NCBI RefSeq assembly: GCF_000430545.1
Contig: NZ_AUMF01000013.1
Location: forward strand, 145,145-209,144
DNA length: 64,000 bases
Source of the DNA: Tenacibaculum ovolyticum DSM 18103
GTDB taxonomy: Bacteria; Bacteroidota; Bacteroidia; Flavobacteriales; Flavobacteriaceae
Reading direction: 5' to 3'
Made by a program: the position numbers and the translations under genes
The notes under the pieces: generated by a model
Told to the model about the DNA's origin: nothing
What the model saw: only the letters and a program-made list of their open reading frames with translations
Databases searched by the model: none
In this document: positions 36,561 to 44,516 of the stretch, in pieces
Position numbering within the stretch: position 1 is the first letter of the stretch
How the letters are laid out: each line of letters begins with the position of its first letter

Positions 36561-39105
36561 GTATTCTTATTTAGCAGTATTTTTAATCGCCTTTTTATCG
36601 GCGAACATACAAGCACAGAACACAAAAATTAAAGACAGTACTACTAGTAATAATATTATTTCCTATAAAAAAGGGGAGCAATATATACTTGGAGGAATTA
36701 CAGTAACTGGCTTACAAAAATTTAGTGAACAAACTATAAGAGTCTATACAGGATTGGTTGATGGGCAACCTATAAAATTACCTGGAGATAAACTTACCAG
36801 TGCTATTAAAAAGCTTTATGAAAGCAAACAATTTAGCGAAGTAGATGTTTATCTTTCTAAAAAAGATGGTGAAACAGTATATCTGTTATTTGATGTTACT
36901 GAATTACCACAATTAACAGACGTATCTGTTTCGGGGCTAAGTAAATCAAAAGCAAAAGACTTAAAAAAAGAAACCGAATTAAAAAAAGGTGCTATGGTTA
37001 CCGATAACTTAATCGTAACCACAAGAAATTACATTAAAAAAAAATATACCGATAAAGGTTTCCTTAAAACTAAAGTCTCTCTAACTACAAAGCAAGACAC
37101 TTCTGACGTTAATACTGTTAGCATGGATATCTTTGTTGACAAAGGAGCTCGTATAAAAATTAAAGAAATTAATTTTGTAGGTAATAAAGCTATGTCAAGT
37201 AGTGTTTTACGTGGTGCAATGAAAAACACTAAACGTAAAATTTTTGGTCGTTTTTGGAAATCATCAAAATATATTTTAGATGATTACAAAGCTGATTTAG
37301 AAAGTATTTTAGAAAAATATAGTGAGAACGGTTATCGAGATGCACGTGTTTTATCTGACAAACTAACTTGGAATGATGACAATACAATTAATCTTGAAAT
37401 AGTTTTAGAAGAAGGTCGTCAATATCGTTTTGATGACATTAAATTCGTAGGAAACAAAAAATACTCAGATCAATTCTTACATAGATTACTACGTATTGAC
37501 AAAGGAGATATATACAATGGAAAAATTTTAAAAGAACGTGTTTCTGGTGACGGAACTCCTTCTTCTCAAGATATCCAAACATTATACCACAACAATGGTT
37601 ATTTATTCTCTCAAATAAACGCTGTTGAAACTAAAGTTAATAACGATTCTATTACAGTAGAAGTACGTATTCGTGAAGATGACCCTGCTACAATTAAAAA
37701 AGTAACAGTAACTGGTAATGAAAAAACAAATGATCATGTAATTTTTAGAGAACTACGTGTAAAACCAGGTGATTTATTTAGTCGTCAAAATATTATAAGA
37801 TCTATTCGTGAAATTGGGCAATTAGGTTTTTTCGATGCAAACGTAACTCCGGATGTTAAACCAGATTATCAAAATAAAACCGCTAACATTGATTTTTCTG
37901 TAGTAGAAAAAGGAGGAAGTCAAATTGAACTGCAAGGTGGTTACGGTGGAGGATCTTTCATTGGTACCTTAGGTTTATCTTTTAATAATTTCTCTATTAG
38001 AAATATATTTAACAAAGAAGCATACAAACCATTACCAATGGGTGACGGTCAAAAACTTTCACTTAGATTACAAGCAAGTAGAACTTATAACACCTATAGC
38101 TTTTCTTTTACAGAGCCTTGGTTAGGAGGAAAAACACCACAATCGTTATCATTTTCGGTTTACCTTTCTAATCAATACAGGTATGACTTCACAACAAATT
38201 CTGTTGATAAAAATCAAAGTTTAAGTATTCTAGGAGCTTCAATCGGTCTAGGTAAACGTTTAAAGTGGCCTGATGATTATTTTTCTTTATCTCAAAATAT
38301 AAGTTACCAAAAAATTGATTTACAAAATTATGGGTACCGTGTTGGTTCATCTACTGATGTAATTAGTGATGGTAATTTAAATAATTTAGCCTATAGTATT
38401 GCTTTAAGCCGTAACTCTACAGGTCCTAGTTTAATATTCCCTTCTTATGGTTCGGAATTCACTATTAAAGCAAAAGCTACATTTCCTTATTCTTTAGTAA
38501 ACGGAAAAGACTATACAGAGCCTGATTTCCCTACTAACGAAGAAAGACAAGCGTATTTGTCAGACAAATACAAATGGTTAGAATATTATAAAATATCTGC
38601 AAAAGGAAAATGGTATACATCATTATCTACAAATAATAAATTAGTGTTAATGTCTAATTTTGAAATGGGTTATTTAGGGTCATATAACAGTAAATTAGGC
38701 CTAACTCCTGTTGAAAGATACTTTGTTGGAGGTGATGGAATTGCTCAAGGACAATTAGACGGTAGAGAAACTGTTGGTTTAAGAGGTTATGAGAATAATA
38801 GAATATCATCAACTGATGGAGGTTCTATTTACAATAAATTTCAGATGGAATTACGTTATTCTATAACAGATAAACCGTCTGCTTCGATTTACACTTTAGG
38901 TTTTTTAGAAGCTGGTAATTCTTATGACAATTTTAGCGACTTTAATCCGTTTAAGTTAAAACGTTCTGCTGGATTAGGTGTTCGTATATTTATGCCTGCA
39001 TTTGGTTTATTAGGTATTGATTTCGCACATGGTTTTGATCCCTTACCTGGGTTATCAGAAAAATCTGGTTGGCAAACACATTTTATTATTGGAAGACAGT
39101 TCTAA
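36553..39105 (+). CDS. bamA: Outer-membrane protein assembly factor BamA
   Basis: The start is ATG 36553 (MNKYSYLAVFLIAFLSANIQAQ, a signal peptide) rather than a TTG inside uppS. The ~850-residue protein has POTRA domains across residues ~45-470 (for example ITVTGLQKFSEQTIRVYTG, INFVGNKAMSSSVLRGAM, VTVTGNEKTNDHVIFRELR). A 16-strand barrel follows, with VERYFVGGDGIAQ, the FLEAGNSY strand and a final FIIGRQF (terminal Phe). It inserts barrel proteins into the outer membrane. The stop of uppS and the start overlap as ATGAATAA. Confidence 0.95.
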   Translation: MNKYSYLAVFLIAFLSANIQAQNTKIKDSTTSNNIISYKKGEQYILGGITVTGLQKFSEQTIRVYTGLVDGQPIKLPGDKLTSAIKKLYESKQFSEVDVYLSKKDGETVYLLFDVTELPQLTDVSVSGLSKSKAKDLKKETELKKGAMVTDNLIVTTRNYIKKKYTDKGFLKTKVSLTTKQDTSDVNTVSMDIFVDKGARIKIKEINFVGNKAMSSSVLRGAMKNTKRKIFGRFWKSSKYILDDYKADLESILEKYSENGYRDARVLSDKLTWNDDNTINLEIVLEEGRQYRFDDIKFVGNKKYSDQFLHRLLRIDKGDIYNGKILKERVSGDGTPSSQDIQTLYHNNGYLFSQINAVETKVNNDSITVEVRIREDDPATIKKVTVTGNEKTNDHVIFRELRVKPGDLFSRQNIIRSIREIGQLGFFDANVTPDVKPDYQNKTANIDFSVVEKGGSQIELQGGYGGGSFIGTLGLSFNNFSIRNIFNKEAYKPLPMGDGQKLSLRLQASRTYNTYSFSFTEPWLGGKTPQSLSFSVYLSNQYRYDFTTNSVDKNQSLSILGASIGLGKRLKWPDDYFSLSQNISYQKIDLQNYGYRVGSSTDVISDGNLNNLAYSIALSRNSTGPSLIFPSYGSEFTIKAKATFPYSLVNGKDYTEPDFPTNEERQAYLSDKYKWLEYYKISAKGKWYTSLSTNNKLVLMSNFEMGYLGSYNSKLGLTPVERYFVGGDGIAQGQLDGRETVGLRGYENNRISSTDGGSIYNKFQMELRYSITDKPSASIYTLGFLEAGNSYDNFSDFNPFKLKRSAGLGVRIFMPAFGLLGIDFAHGFDPLPGLSEKSGWQTHFIIGRQF

Positions 39106-39170
39106 AAAACATTACATTTGTGATGTGTCTAGTTTTTTGGCACGGTTTTTTCTAAACACATTATAGCAAG

Positions 39171-39968
39171 ATGAAAAAAAGCATTTTATCAATCGTTCTT
39201 TTACTTATTACTAGTATCACTGTTGCCCAAAAAAGTCAACGAATAGCATATATTGACATGGAGTACATTCTTCAAAATATTCCTGAATATCTAGAAGCTC
39301 AAAACTCTTTAAGTGCTAAAGTTGAAAAATGGAAAACTAAATTAGATAAAGAAGCTCGAGCTATAGAAGTTATAAAAACAGACTTAAGTAACGAAAAAGC
39401 TATTTTAACAAAAGATTTAGTTGAAGAGCGTGAAGAAGACATTACTATAAAACAAGAATCTTTAAGAAGATTAGAATCATTATACTTTGGACCTAAAGGA
39501 GATATGTATAACTTAAGACGACAATTGGTAAAACCAATTCAAGATCAAGTTTACAATGCCATTCAAACTATTGCTTCTAGAAAAAAATATGATTTTGTAT
39601 TTGATAAATCTGGAGATTTAGTAATGCTATATTCAAACAAAAAACACGATATTAGCGACCTTGTTGTAAAAATGATAAATATTGATCAAAAAAGACAACA
39701 AAAAAAGGATAAGATAGCTGCTAAAAAAGAATTGCTTAAAAACGAAGGTTTAACTGATGCTCAAAAAGCACAGACAGCTAAGAAAGAAGCAATAAAAGAA
39801 AAAAAGAAAAATGATAGGTTAGCAAGAATTAAAAGAATTGAAGAAAAAAGGAAAGCTAAACTAGAAGAAAGAGCCAATGTTAGAAAGTTATTAAAAGAAA
39901 AAAGAGAAGCTTTAAGAAAAGCTCAAGAAGAAGCAAAAAAGGAAGCTGCAATAAAAAAGAGTAAATAA
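39171..39968 (+). CDS. OmpH/Skp-family periplasmic chaperone with long lysine-rich tail
   Basis: After a signal peptide (MKKSILSIVLLLITSITVAQ) comes a Skp/OmpH domain (IAYIDMEYILQNIPEYLEAQNSLSAK, then coiled-coil arms, then KKYDFVFDKSGDLVMLYSN). Beyond residue ~165 the protein carries ~95 residues of highly charged coiled coil (KKNDRLARIKRIEEKRKAKL and the like), absent from the second copy. Skp-type trimers carry unfolded barrel proteins to BamA, whose gene ends 65 bp upstream. The tail could contact the cell wall or RNA-like polyanions; this is speculation. Confidence 0.9.
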   Translation: MKKSILSIVLLLITSITVAQKSQRIAYIDMEYILQNIPEYLEAQNSLSAKVEKWKTKLDKEARAIEVIKTDLSNEKAILTKDLVEEREEDITIKQESLRRLESLYFGPKGDMYNLRRQLVKPIQDQVYNAIQTIASRKKYDFVFDKSGDLVMLYSNKKHDISDLVVKMINIDQKRQQKKDKIAAKKELLKNEGLTDAQKAQTAKKEAIKEKKKNDRLARIKRIEEKRKAKLEERANVRKLLKEKREALRKAQEEAKKEAAIKKSK

Positions 39969-40005
39969 ATCAAGAATAGAGAGTATAAATTAAATTAAAA
40001 CAAAG

Positions 40006-40515
40006 ATGAAACATTTTAAAACCTTATTATTAGTTGCTATTTTCACAATTGGATTAGGTGGTATTGCAAACGCACAAAAAACAGCACATATAAACACAGA
40101 CTTATTATTATCTGAAATGCCTGCTACAAAAGCGATGAAGGCTGAATTAGAAAAACTAAGCAAGACTTATCGTGATGATATTGAAGCTATGTACAAAAAA
40201 CTAGATGCTAAATTTAAAAAATATGATGCTGAAGGTAAAAGTCAAACACAGGAAGTAAATCAAAAAAGAGCTGCAGAAGTTCAACAAGATAAAGTAAGAA
40301 TTCAAAAAGCTGAGCAAACTGCTAGTCAGCAAATGCAAAAGAAATATCAAGAGAAAACAATTCCTCTTTTAAAGAAAGCTGAAGATGCTATTAAAGCAGT
40401 TGCTGCTGAAAAAGGAATTATCTATGTATTTGATGCTTCTCCAGGAAAAGGATTAATCGTTTACGACAAAGGAGAAAATATTTTAAATGCTGTAAAAGCG
40501 AAATTAGGATTCTAA
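40006..40515 (+). CDS. OmpH/Skp-family periplasmic chaperone
   Basis: This 169-residue protein has a signal peptide (MKHFKTLLLVAIFTIGLGGIANAQ), then AHINTDLLLSEMPATKAM, a central coiled coil rich in K, E and Q, and the closing strand KGIIYVFDASPGKGLIVYD. It is the standard-length Skp in tandem with a longer paralogue 37 bp upstream. Both follow bamA, as expected for outer-membrane protein assembly. Confidence 0.92.
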   Translation: MKHFKTLLLVAIFTIGLGGIANAQKTAHINTDLLLSEMPATKAMKAELEKLSKTYRDDIEAMYKKLDAKFKKYDAEGKSQTQEVNQKRAAEVQQDKVRIQKAEQTASQQMQKKYQEKTIPLLKKAEDAIKAVAAEKGIIYVFDASPGKGLIVYDKGENILNAVKAKLGF

Positions 40516-40540
40516 TAAAATCTTAAAAATAATTATATAA

Positions 40541-40570
40541 AAATCCTGCTGAAAATTCAGCAGGATTTTT
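40541..40570 (+). terminator. Terminator after the Skp pair
   Basis: AAATCCTGCTGAA (40541-40553) pairs with TTCAGCAGGATTT (40556-40568), ending in a T-tract that runs into the murI -7 box. Confidence 0.88.
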
Positions 40571-40577
40571 ATTTTTG
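40570..40577 (+). promoter_or_regulatory. -7 box (TATTTTTG) of murI, embedded in the terminator tail
   Basis: The T-tract of the preceding terminator doubles as an exact TAnnTTTG box. The murI ATG is 6 nt further on, so a transcript from here would have almost no leader. Confidence 0.5.
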
Positions 40578-40583
40578 CTATAT

Positions 40584-41378
40584 ATGATTAGAAAACAACA
40601 GCAACCTATAGGTATTTTTGACTCTGGTATTGGAGGTACATCTATTTGGAAAGAAATTCATGCCTTACTACCAAATGAAAGTACTATTTACTTATCTGAT
40701 AGTAAAAATGCACCATATGGTCAAAAAACAAAAAATGAAATTCTAGATTTATCTATAAAAAACACAGAATTTTTAATAAACAAAGGTTGTAAGATAATAG
40801 TAGTCGCTTGTAATACTGCAACCACAAATGCTATTGAATATTTAAGAAAAAACTACGACATTCCTTTTATAGGGATTGAGCCTGCAATTAAATCGGCATC
40901 TCTAAAAACTAAAACAAAAAACATAGGCATACTAGCTACTAAAGGAACTCTTAATAGTACTTTATTTGAAAAGACATCTGCTAACATTAATAGCAATATT
41001 CTTATCATAGAACAAATTGGTAATGGTTTAGTTGAACTTATTGAAACTGGAAAAATGTATTCAATAGAAATGACTGAGCTATTAAAAGAATATTTAAGTT
41101 TAATGATTTCTTCTAAATGTGATTGTATTGTATTAGGATGTACCCATTACCCATATTTGATTCCACAAATAAAAAATATTGTAGGAAATAATGTTACAAT
41201 TATTGATTCTGGAGAAGCCGTAGCAAAACAAACAAAGAAAATTTTAATAGAAAACAATTTATATTCTATTTCAAAAAAAAATACAACAAACACCTTTTAC
41301 ATCAATAAAGAAGAAAATATTTTAGCCTTAATTTTAAACGAATATAAAGATGCTATTATTGAAAATTTTGACTTTTAG
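40584..41378 (+). CDS. murI: Glutamate racemase
   Basis: ATG 40584 (MIRKQQQPIGIFDSGIGG) is chosen over a TTG in the promoter. The ~264-residue enzyme makes D-glutamate for peptidoglycan. The two catalytic cysteines are in VACNTATTNA and LGCTHYPYL; SDSKNAPYGQKT is the substrate loop. Its stop overlaps the convergent PorP/SprF stop by 4 bp. Confidence 0.95.
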   Translation: MIRKQQQPIGIFDSGIGGTSIWKEIHALLPNESTIYLSDSKNAPYGQKTKNEILDLSIKNTEFLINKGCKIIVVACNTATTNAIEYLRKNYDIPFIGIEPAIKSASLKTKTKNIGILATKGTLNSTLFEKTSANINSNILIIEQIGNGLVELIETGKMYSIEMTELLKEYLSLMISSKCDCIVLGCTHYPYLIPQIKNIVGNNVTIIDSGEAVAKQTKKILIENNLYSISKKNTTNTFYINKEENILALILNEYKDAIIENFDF

Positions 41379-42337
41379 AAACTACCATTAATATTAGGAC
41401 AAGCGGAAGCTCTACGTTTTCTACATAAAATATCCATACCAAAAGATACTTGATGAAAACCACCATTAGAAAAAACAACATCTCCACTTTGCTGCGTATA
41501 CGTATATGCAAACATTAGTTTCTTGTAGTTTAAACCTATAATTGGTGTAATATAATTAGCATCACCAAAAACACTACTATCTAAACTTCTTCTATAAGAT
41601 AAAGCAGCCCAAAGTTGGCTTGTTTTAAACTTTTTATAAACTTTAAAATTAAGATCACCTATTTTCTCTCCTGTTTCTGCTTTATATTGCAGCATTAATG
41701 ATGGTTCAAATTGGAGTTTATCTTCATCACCAAAAAAGTAACTCGCTCCAAAAATATAATTTCTTAAATTAAGTGATTCATAATTAGAGTTTAAATTATT
41801 CTTTGCAGAAAGCAGTATATTTTTTATTGTTAAATATGATGAAAAACCTTTAAAATGGTATGCCATTCCAAAATCTGCATTAAAGTAAAAATCACTTTCA
41901 ATTACCTGACTTACATCTCCACCACCAAACGTAGTTTGATCTACTTCATTTTGCACCATTGCCATTGAAAGTCCAAATGATAATTGTTTAAACAGGTTCT
42001 CATTTCCCATATCCAAATGATATGTATAACTACCCTGTAAACCTTTTTGAGAGTGGTAACCGTTACGGTCATTAAATAGTATAAGCCCATACCCCGCTTT
42101 AGAATTCTCATTAAATTTTGCATGAAAACTTACAGTTTGTAATGACGGAGCATCCTTTACACCAATCCATTGTTGGCGCGCTGTAAAACGTATCTTACCA
42201 CAGTCACCTATTCCTGCTGCAGCCGGATGTAATAAATAAACATTATCAGACAAATAATCTGCGTAGATAGGTAATGTTTCTTGTGCAGATATATTTAATA
42301 TTAATAAAAAAGAAAATAGTATTGTAATATTTTTCAT
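41375..42337 (-). CDS. PorP/SprF family type IX secretion membrane protein
   Basis: ATG 42337 gives MKNITILFSFLLILNISAQE, a signal peptide. The ~320-residue barrel has the PorP/SprF landmarks: YLLHPAAAG, the Asn/Gln-rich QWIGVKDAPSLQ, NDRNGYHSQKGLQGSYTYHL, and a YTYTQQSGD strand near the end. SprF-type proteins are outer-membrane partners that anchor or export T9SS cargo such as SprB adhesin. No SprB-like gene is beside it here. A minus-strand TATATTTG box is 24 bp upstream. Confidence 0.9.
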   Translation of the reverse strand: MKNITILFSFLLILNISAQETLPIYADYLSDNVYLLHPAAAGIGDCGKIRFTARQQWIGVKDAPSLQTVSFHAKFNENSKAGYGLILFNDRNGYHSQKGLQGSYTYHLDMGNENLFKQLSFGLSMAMVQNEVDQTTFGGGDVSQVIESDFYFNADFGMAYHFKGFSSYLTIKNILLSAKNNLNSNYESLNLRNYIFGASYFFGDEDKLQFEPSLMLQYKAETGEKIGDLNFKVYKKFKTSQLWAALSYRRSLDSSVFGDANYITPIIGLNYKKLMFAYTYTQQSGDVVFSNGGFHQVSFGMDILCRKRRASACPNINGSF

Positions 42338-42361
42338 AATTTTGTTTGATAAAATAGCTGT

Positions 42362-42369
42362 CAAATATA
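42362..42369 (-). promoter_or_regulatory. -7 box (TATATTTG) of the PorP/SprF gene
   Basis: The minus-strand reading of 42369-42362 is an exact TAnnTTTG match. Confidence 0.55.
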
Positions 42370-42416
42370 GACAAGTGAAGCAAGAAAGCCTATACCTTTT
42401 AAAAAAAGTAGATATA

Positions 42417-43256
42417 TTAATTATTTAATCTATAATTTGAAGGTGTTATCTTCTTTAACTCCTTAAACTTTCTATTAAAGTTAGATATATTTTTAAACCC
42501 TGATCTTTCTGATACATCAATAATTGAATAATCTTTATTTTGTAATAACCTACATGCATTTTCTACTCTAAGTTCATTTAAAAAAGTGAAAAAAGTTTTA
42601 TTCGTTCTTTGTTTAAAATACCTGCAAAAAGCATTAGATGTCATATTTGCGATCTCTGCTATATCGTCTAGTTCTATTTTTTTGTTAAAATTTTGCAATG
42701 TATAATCCATTATATTTCGCATTCGTTTACCTTCATTATCAGTATACTTTTTTTCATATATAAAAGATGAGAGAGATTCTACCTTAGAACTTGAAATAAT
42801 AGTTAACATCTTAATAAAAACAGTAAACTTTACTAAATCCCTACTTTTTTGTAACTTAAAAAAAAGCTTTGTTATTTTTACTTTGTTATTTTTAACCCTA
42901 AAACTGTTTTTAGATTTACTAAAAAAAGGTGCTATCTCTTTAAAATCATCCAATTCAAAAAAAGTTTCACCAAATGACTTTTTAGTAAAAAAAAGCGAAA
43001 TCATGGATGAATTTTTAATTACTGAATTATCACTTTTAAAAACATGAGGTTGTCTACTTCCTATTACCAGAATATCATTAGAATGGTATTCATTAACTGT
43101 ATCACCAACAATTAAAGTACCTTCACCCTTAATAATATAACACAACTGCACTTCTTCATGCTCATGATACTTATCATAAAAAAAAGCTCCATTATCTTCT
43201 TGATAAATCAGTCCTAAATTTTTAGTCTTTGGTATTTTAAATGGTAAAACCTTCAT
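42417..43256 (-). CDS. AraC-family transcriptional regulator, probable regulator of the hydroxyproline locus
   Basis: ATG 43256 is preferred to an upstream TTG. The ~279-residue protein has an N-terminal cupin sensor (YHEHEEVQLCYIIKGEGTLIVGD, HVFKSD). The C-terminal pair of AraC helix-turn-helices shows IELDDIAEIANMTSNAFCRYF, RVENACRLLQNKDYSIIDVS and SGFKNISNFNRKFKEL. It is divergent from the deaminase gene that opens the hydroxyproline locus, 150 bp away, so it is the likely activator, with hydroxyproline or a pathway intermediate as ligand (inference from position). Confidence 0.88.
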   Translation of the reverse strand: MKVLPFKIPKTKNLGLIYQEDNGAFFYDKYHEHEEVQLCYIIKGEGTLIVGDTVNEYHSNDILVIGSRQPHVFKSDNSVIKNSSMISLFFTKKSFGETFFELDDFKEIAPFFSKSKNSFRVKNNKVKITKLFFKLQKSRDLVKFTVFIKMLTIISSSKVESLSSFIYEKKYTDNEGKRMRNIMDYTLQNFNKKIELDDIAEIANMTSNAFCRYFKQRTNKTFFTFLNELRVENACRLLQNKDYSIIDVSERSGFKNISNFNRKFKELKKITPSNYRLNN

Positions 43257-43347
43257 AGAAATGGGTAATATTTTAAACAAATCTATGATATATTAACATT
43301 ACAAACACTATAAATAAACGTTAAGGGTAATATAGTATATGTTATGG

Positions 43348-43408
43348 TTAAAAAACAAACAATAAACTCAGTAAATCAACTATAACTTTGCCTTAAAAAA
43401 CAAACAAT
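43348..43408. repeat. 16-bp direct repeat TTAAAAAACAAACAAT flanking the deaminase promoter
   Basis: The same 16 bases occur at 43348-43363 and 43393-43408, 45 bp apart. The first lies upstream of the -7 box, where an activator would sit; the second overlaps the translation start. AraC proteins bind direct repeats, so this may be regulatory. Confidence 0.5.
43383..43390 (+). promoter_or_regulatory. -7 box (TAACTTTG) of the hydroxyproline locus
   Basis: An exact TAnnTTTG match lies 16 bp before the ATG at 43407. No -33 TTTG is present, in keeping with dependence on an activator. Confidence 0.55.
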
Positions 43409-44339
43409 GAGTACTATACAATGGAATGGTGTTATGCCAGCAGTTACAACTAAATTTACAGATAACGATACGTTAGATTTAGTAAATTTTGAAGTAAATA
43501 TTAAAGCTCAGTTAGACGCAGGTGTTAACGGTATTATTTTAGGAGGAACACTTGGTGAAGCTAGTACGCTTACAGATGATGAAAAAAGAGTAATCGTAAG
43601 AAAAGCTGTAGAAGTTGTTAACGGTAAAGTACCAGTAATAATGAATATTGCAGAACAAACTACAGTCGCAGCAATCGACGCAGCTAGAAAAGCAAAGGAA
43701 GACGGAGCACTAGGCTTAATGATGTTACCTCCAATGCGATATAAAGCTGACGATAGAGAAACTACGACCTATTTTAAAAAAGTAGCAAACAGTACTACAT
43801 TACCAATTATGGTATATAACAACCCTGTTGATTACGGTATTGAGGTTACTTTAGATATGTTTGAAGAATTATTGCGTGATTGTCCAAACATTCAAGCAGT
43901 AAAAGAATCTACAAGAGATTTATCTAATATTACTCGTATTAAAAATCGCTTTGGAGATCGTTTAGCTATCTTATCAGGAGTTGACACTTTAGCTTTAGAA
44001 AGTATTTTCATGGGCGCTGATGGATGGGTTGCTGGTTTAGTTTGTGCTTTTCCGGCAGAAACAGTAGCTATTTTCAACTTAGCAAAAGCTGGAAGAACTG
44101 AAGAAGCAATTGAAATTTACCGTTGGTTCTTACCTTTATTAGAACTAGACATTAATTCTAAATTAGTTCAAAACATTAAATTAGCAGAGGTAGCTACAGG
44201 TATTGGTACTGAAAATGTACGTGAACCACGTTTACCTTTAATTGGTGAAGAAAGAGAGAGAGTTTTAGCTATTATTGAAAATGGATTAAAAACGAGACCT
44301 ACTTTACCTGAATATAAAGAATTAGCTATAATGGCTTAA
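43407..44339 (+). CDS. Dihydrodipicolinate-synthase-family lyase, probable pyrroline-4-hydroxy-2-carboxylate deaminase
   Basis: This 310-residue class I aldolase-type TIM barrel has the Schiff-base Lys166 (QAVKESTRDL), Tyr137 (MVYNNPVDYG) and the GGTLGEASTLTDDEK loop in place of the dapA GTTGE. In this gene setting the likely reaction is deamination of delta1-pyrroline-4-hydroxy-2-carboxylate to 2-oxoglutarate semialdehyde, the third step of trans-4-hydroxyproline breakdown. True lysine-pathway DapA is less likely, since the neighbours are all hydroxyproline or proline-peptide enzymes. It is followed by a 52-bp perfect palindrome. Confidence 0.82.
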   Translation: MSTIQWNGVMPAVTTKFTDNDTLDLVNFEVNIKAQLDAGVNGIILGGTLGEASTLTDDEKRVIVRKAVEVVNGKVPVIMNIAEQTTVAAIDAARKAKEDGALGLMMLPPMRYKADDRETTTYFKKVANSTTLPIMVYNNPVDYGIEVTLDMFEELLRDCPNIQAVKESTRDLSNITRIKNRFGDRLAILSGVDTLALESIFMGADGWVAGLVCAFPAETVAIFNLAKAGRTEEAIEIYRWFLPLLELDINSKLVQNIKLAEVATGIGTENVREPRLPLIGEERERVLAIIENGLKTRPTLPEYKELAIMA

Positions 44340-44344
44340 TCTAA

Positions 44345-44396
44345 AACTTTAAAATATAATTAATCTTAAATTTAAGATTAATTATATTTTAAAGTT
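44345..44396. repeat. 52-bp perfect AT-rich palindrome after the deaminase gene
   Basis: Bases 44345-44370 are followed directly by their exact reverse complement (44371-44396). The arms are 26 bp with no spacer and hold only two G/C-bearing positions each (AACTTT..., ...AATCTTAAA). It could act as a terminator or mRNA-stabilising hairpin inside the operon, or bind a dimeric protein. Confidence 0.75.
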
Positions 44397-44423
44397 ACAT
44401 ATTTATAAAGTACACCTTAACAA

Positions 44424-44455
44424 ATCATTGCTTCATTTTTAGGCAATGATTTTGC
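44424..44455 (+). terminator. Terminator-like hairpin before the aldehyde dehydrogenase gene
   Basis: ATCATTGC (44424-44431) pairs with GCAATGAT (44443-44450) and is followed by TTTTGC. It is a weaker stem than the other terminators and may be an attenuator, as the next gene starts 60 bp further on. Confidence 0.45.
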
Positions 44456-44516
44456 AGGTTTCAACAAAATGTATAAATCTCATTAAGTGTAAAACACATT
44501 TAAAAAAATAAATCTA

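Noticed and set aside
43407..44339. Lysine-pathway dapA
   Set aside because: The family is right, but the GGTLGEAS loop in place of the dapA GTTGE and the hydroxyproline neighbourhood favour the pyrroline-hydroxycarboxylate deaminase role.
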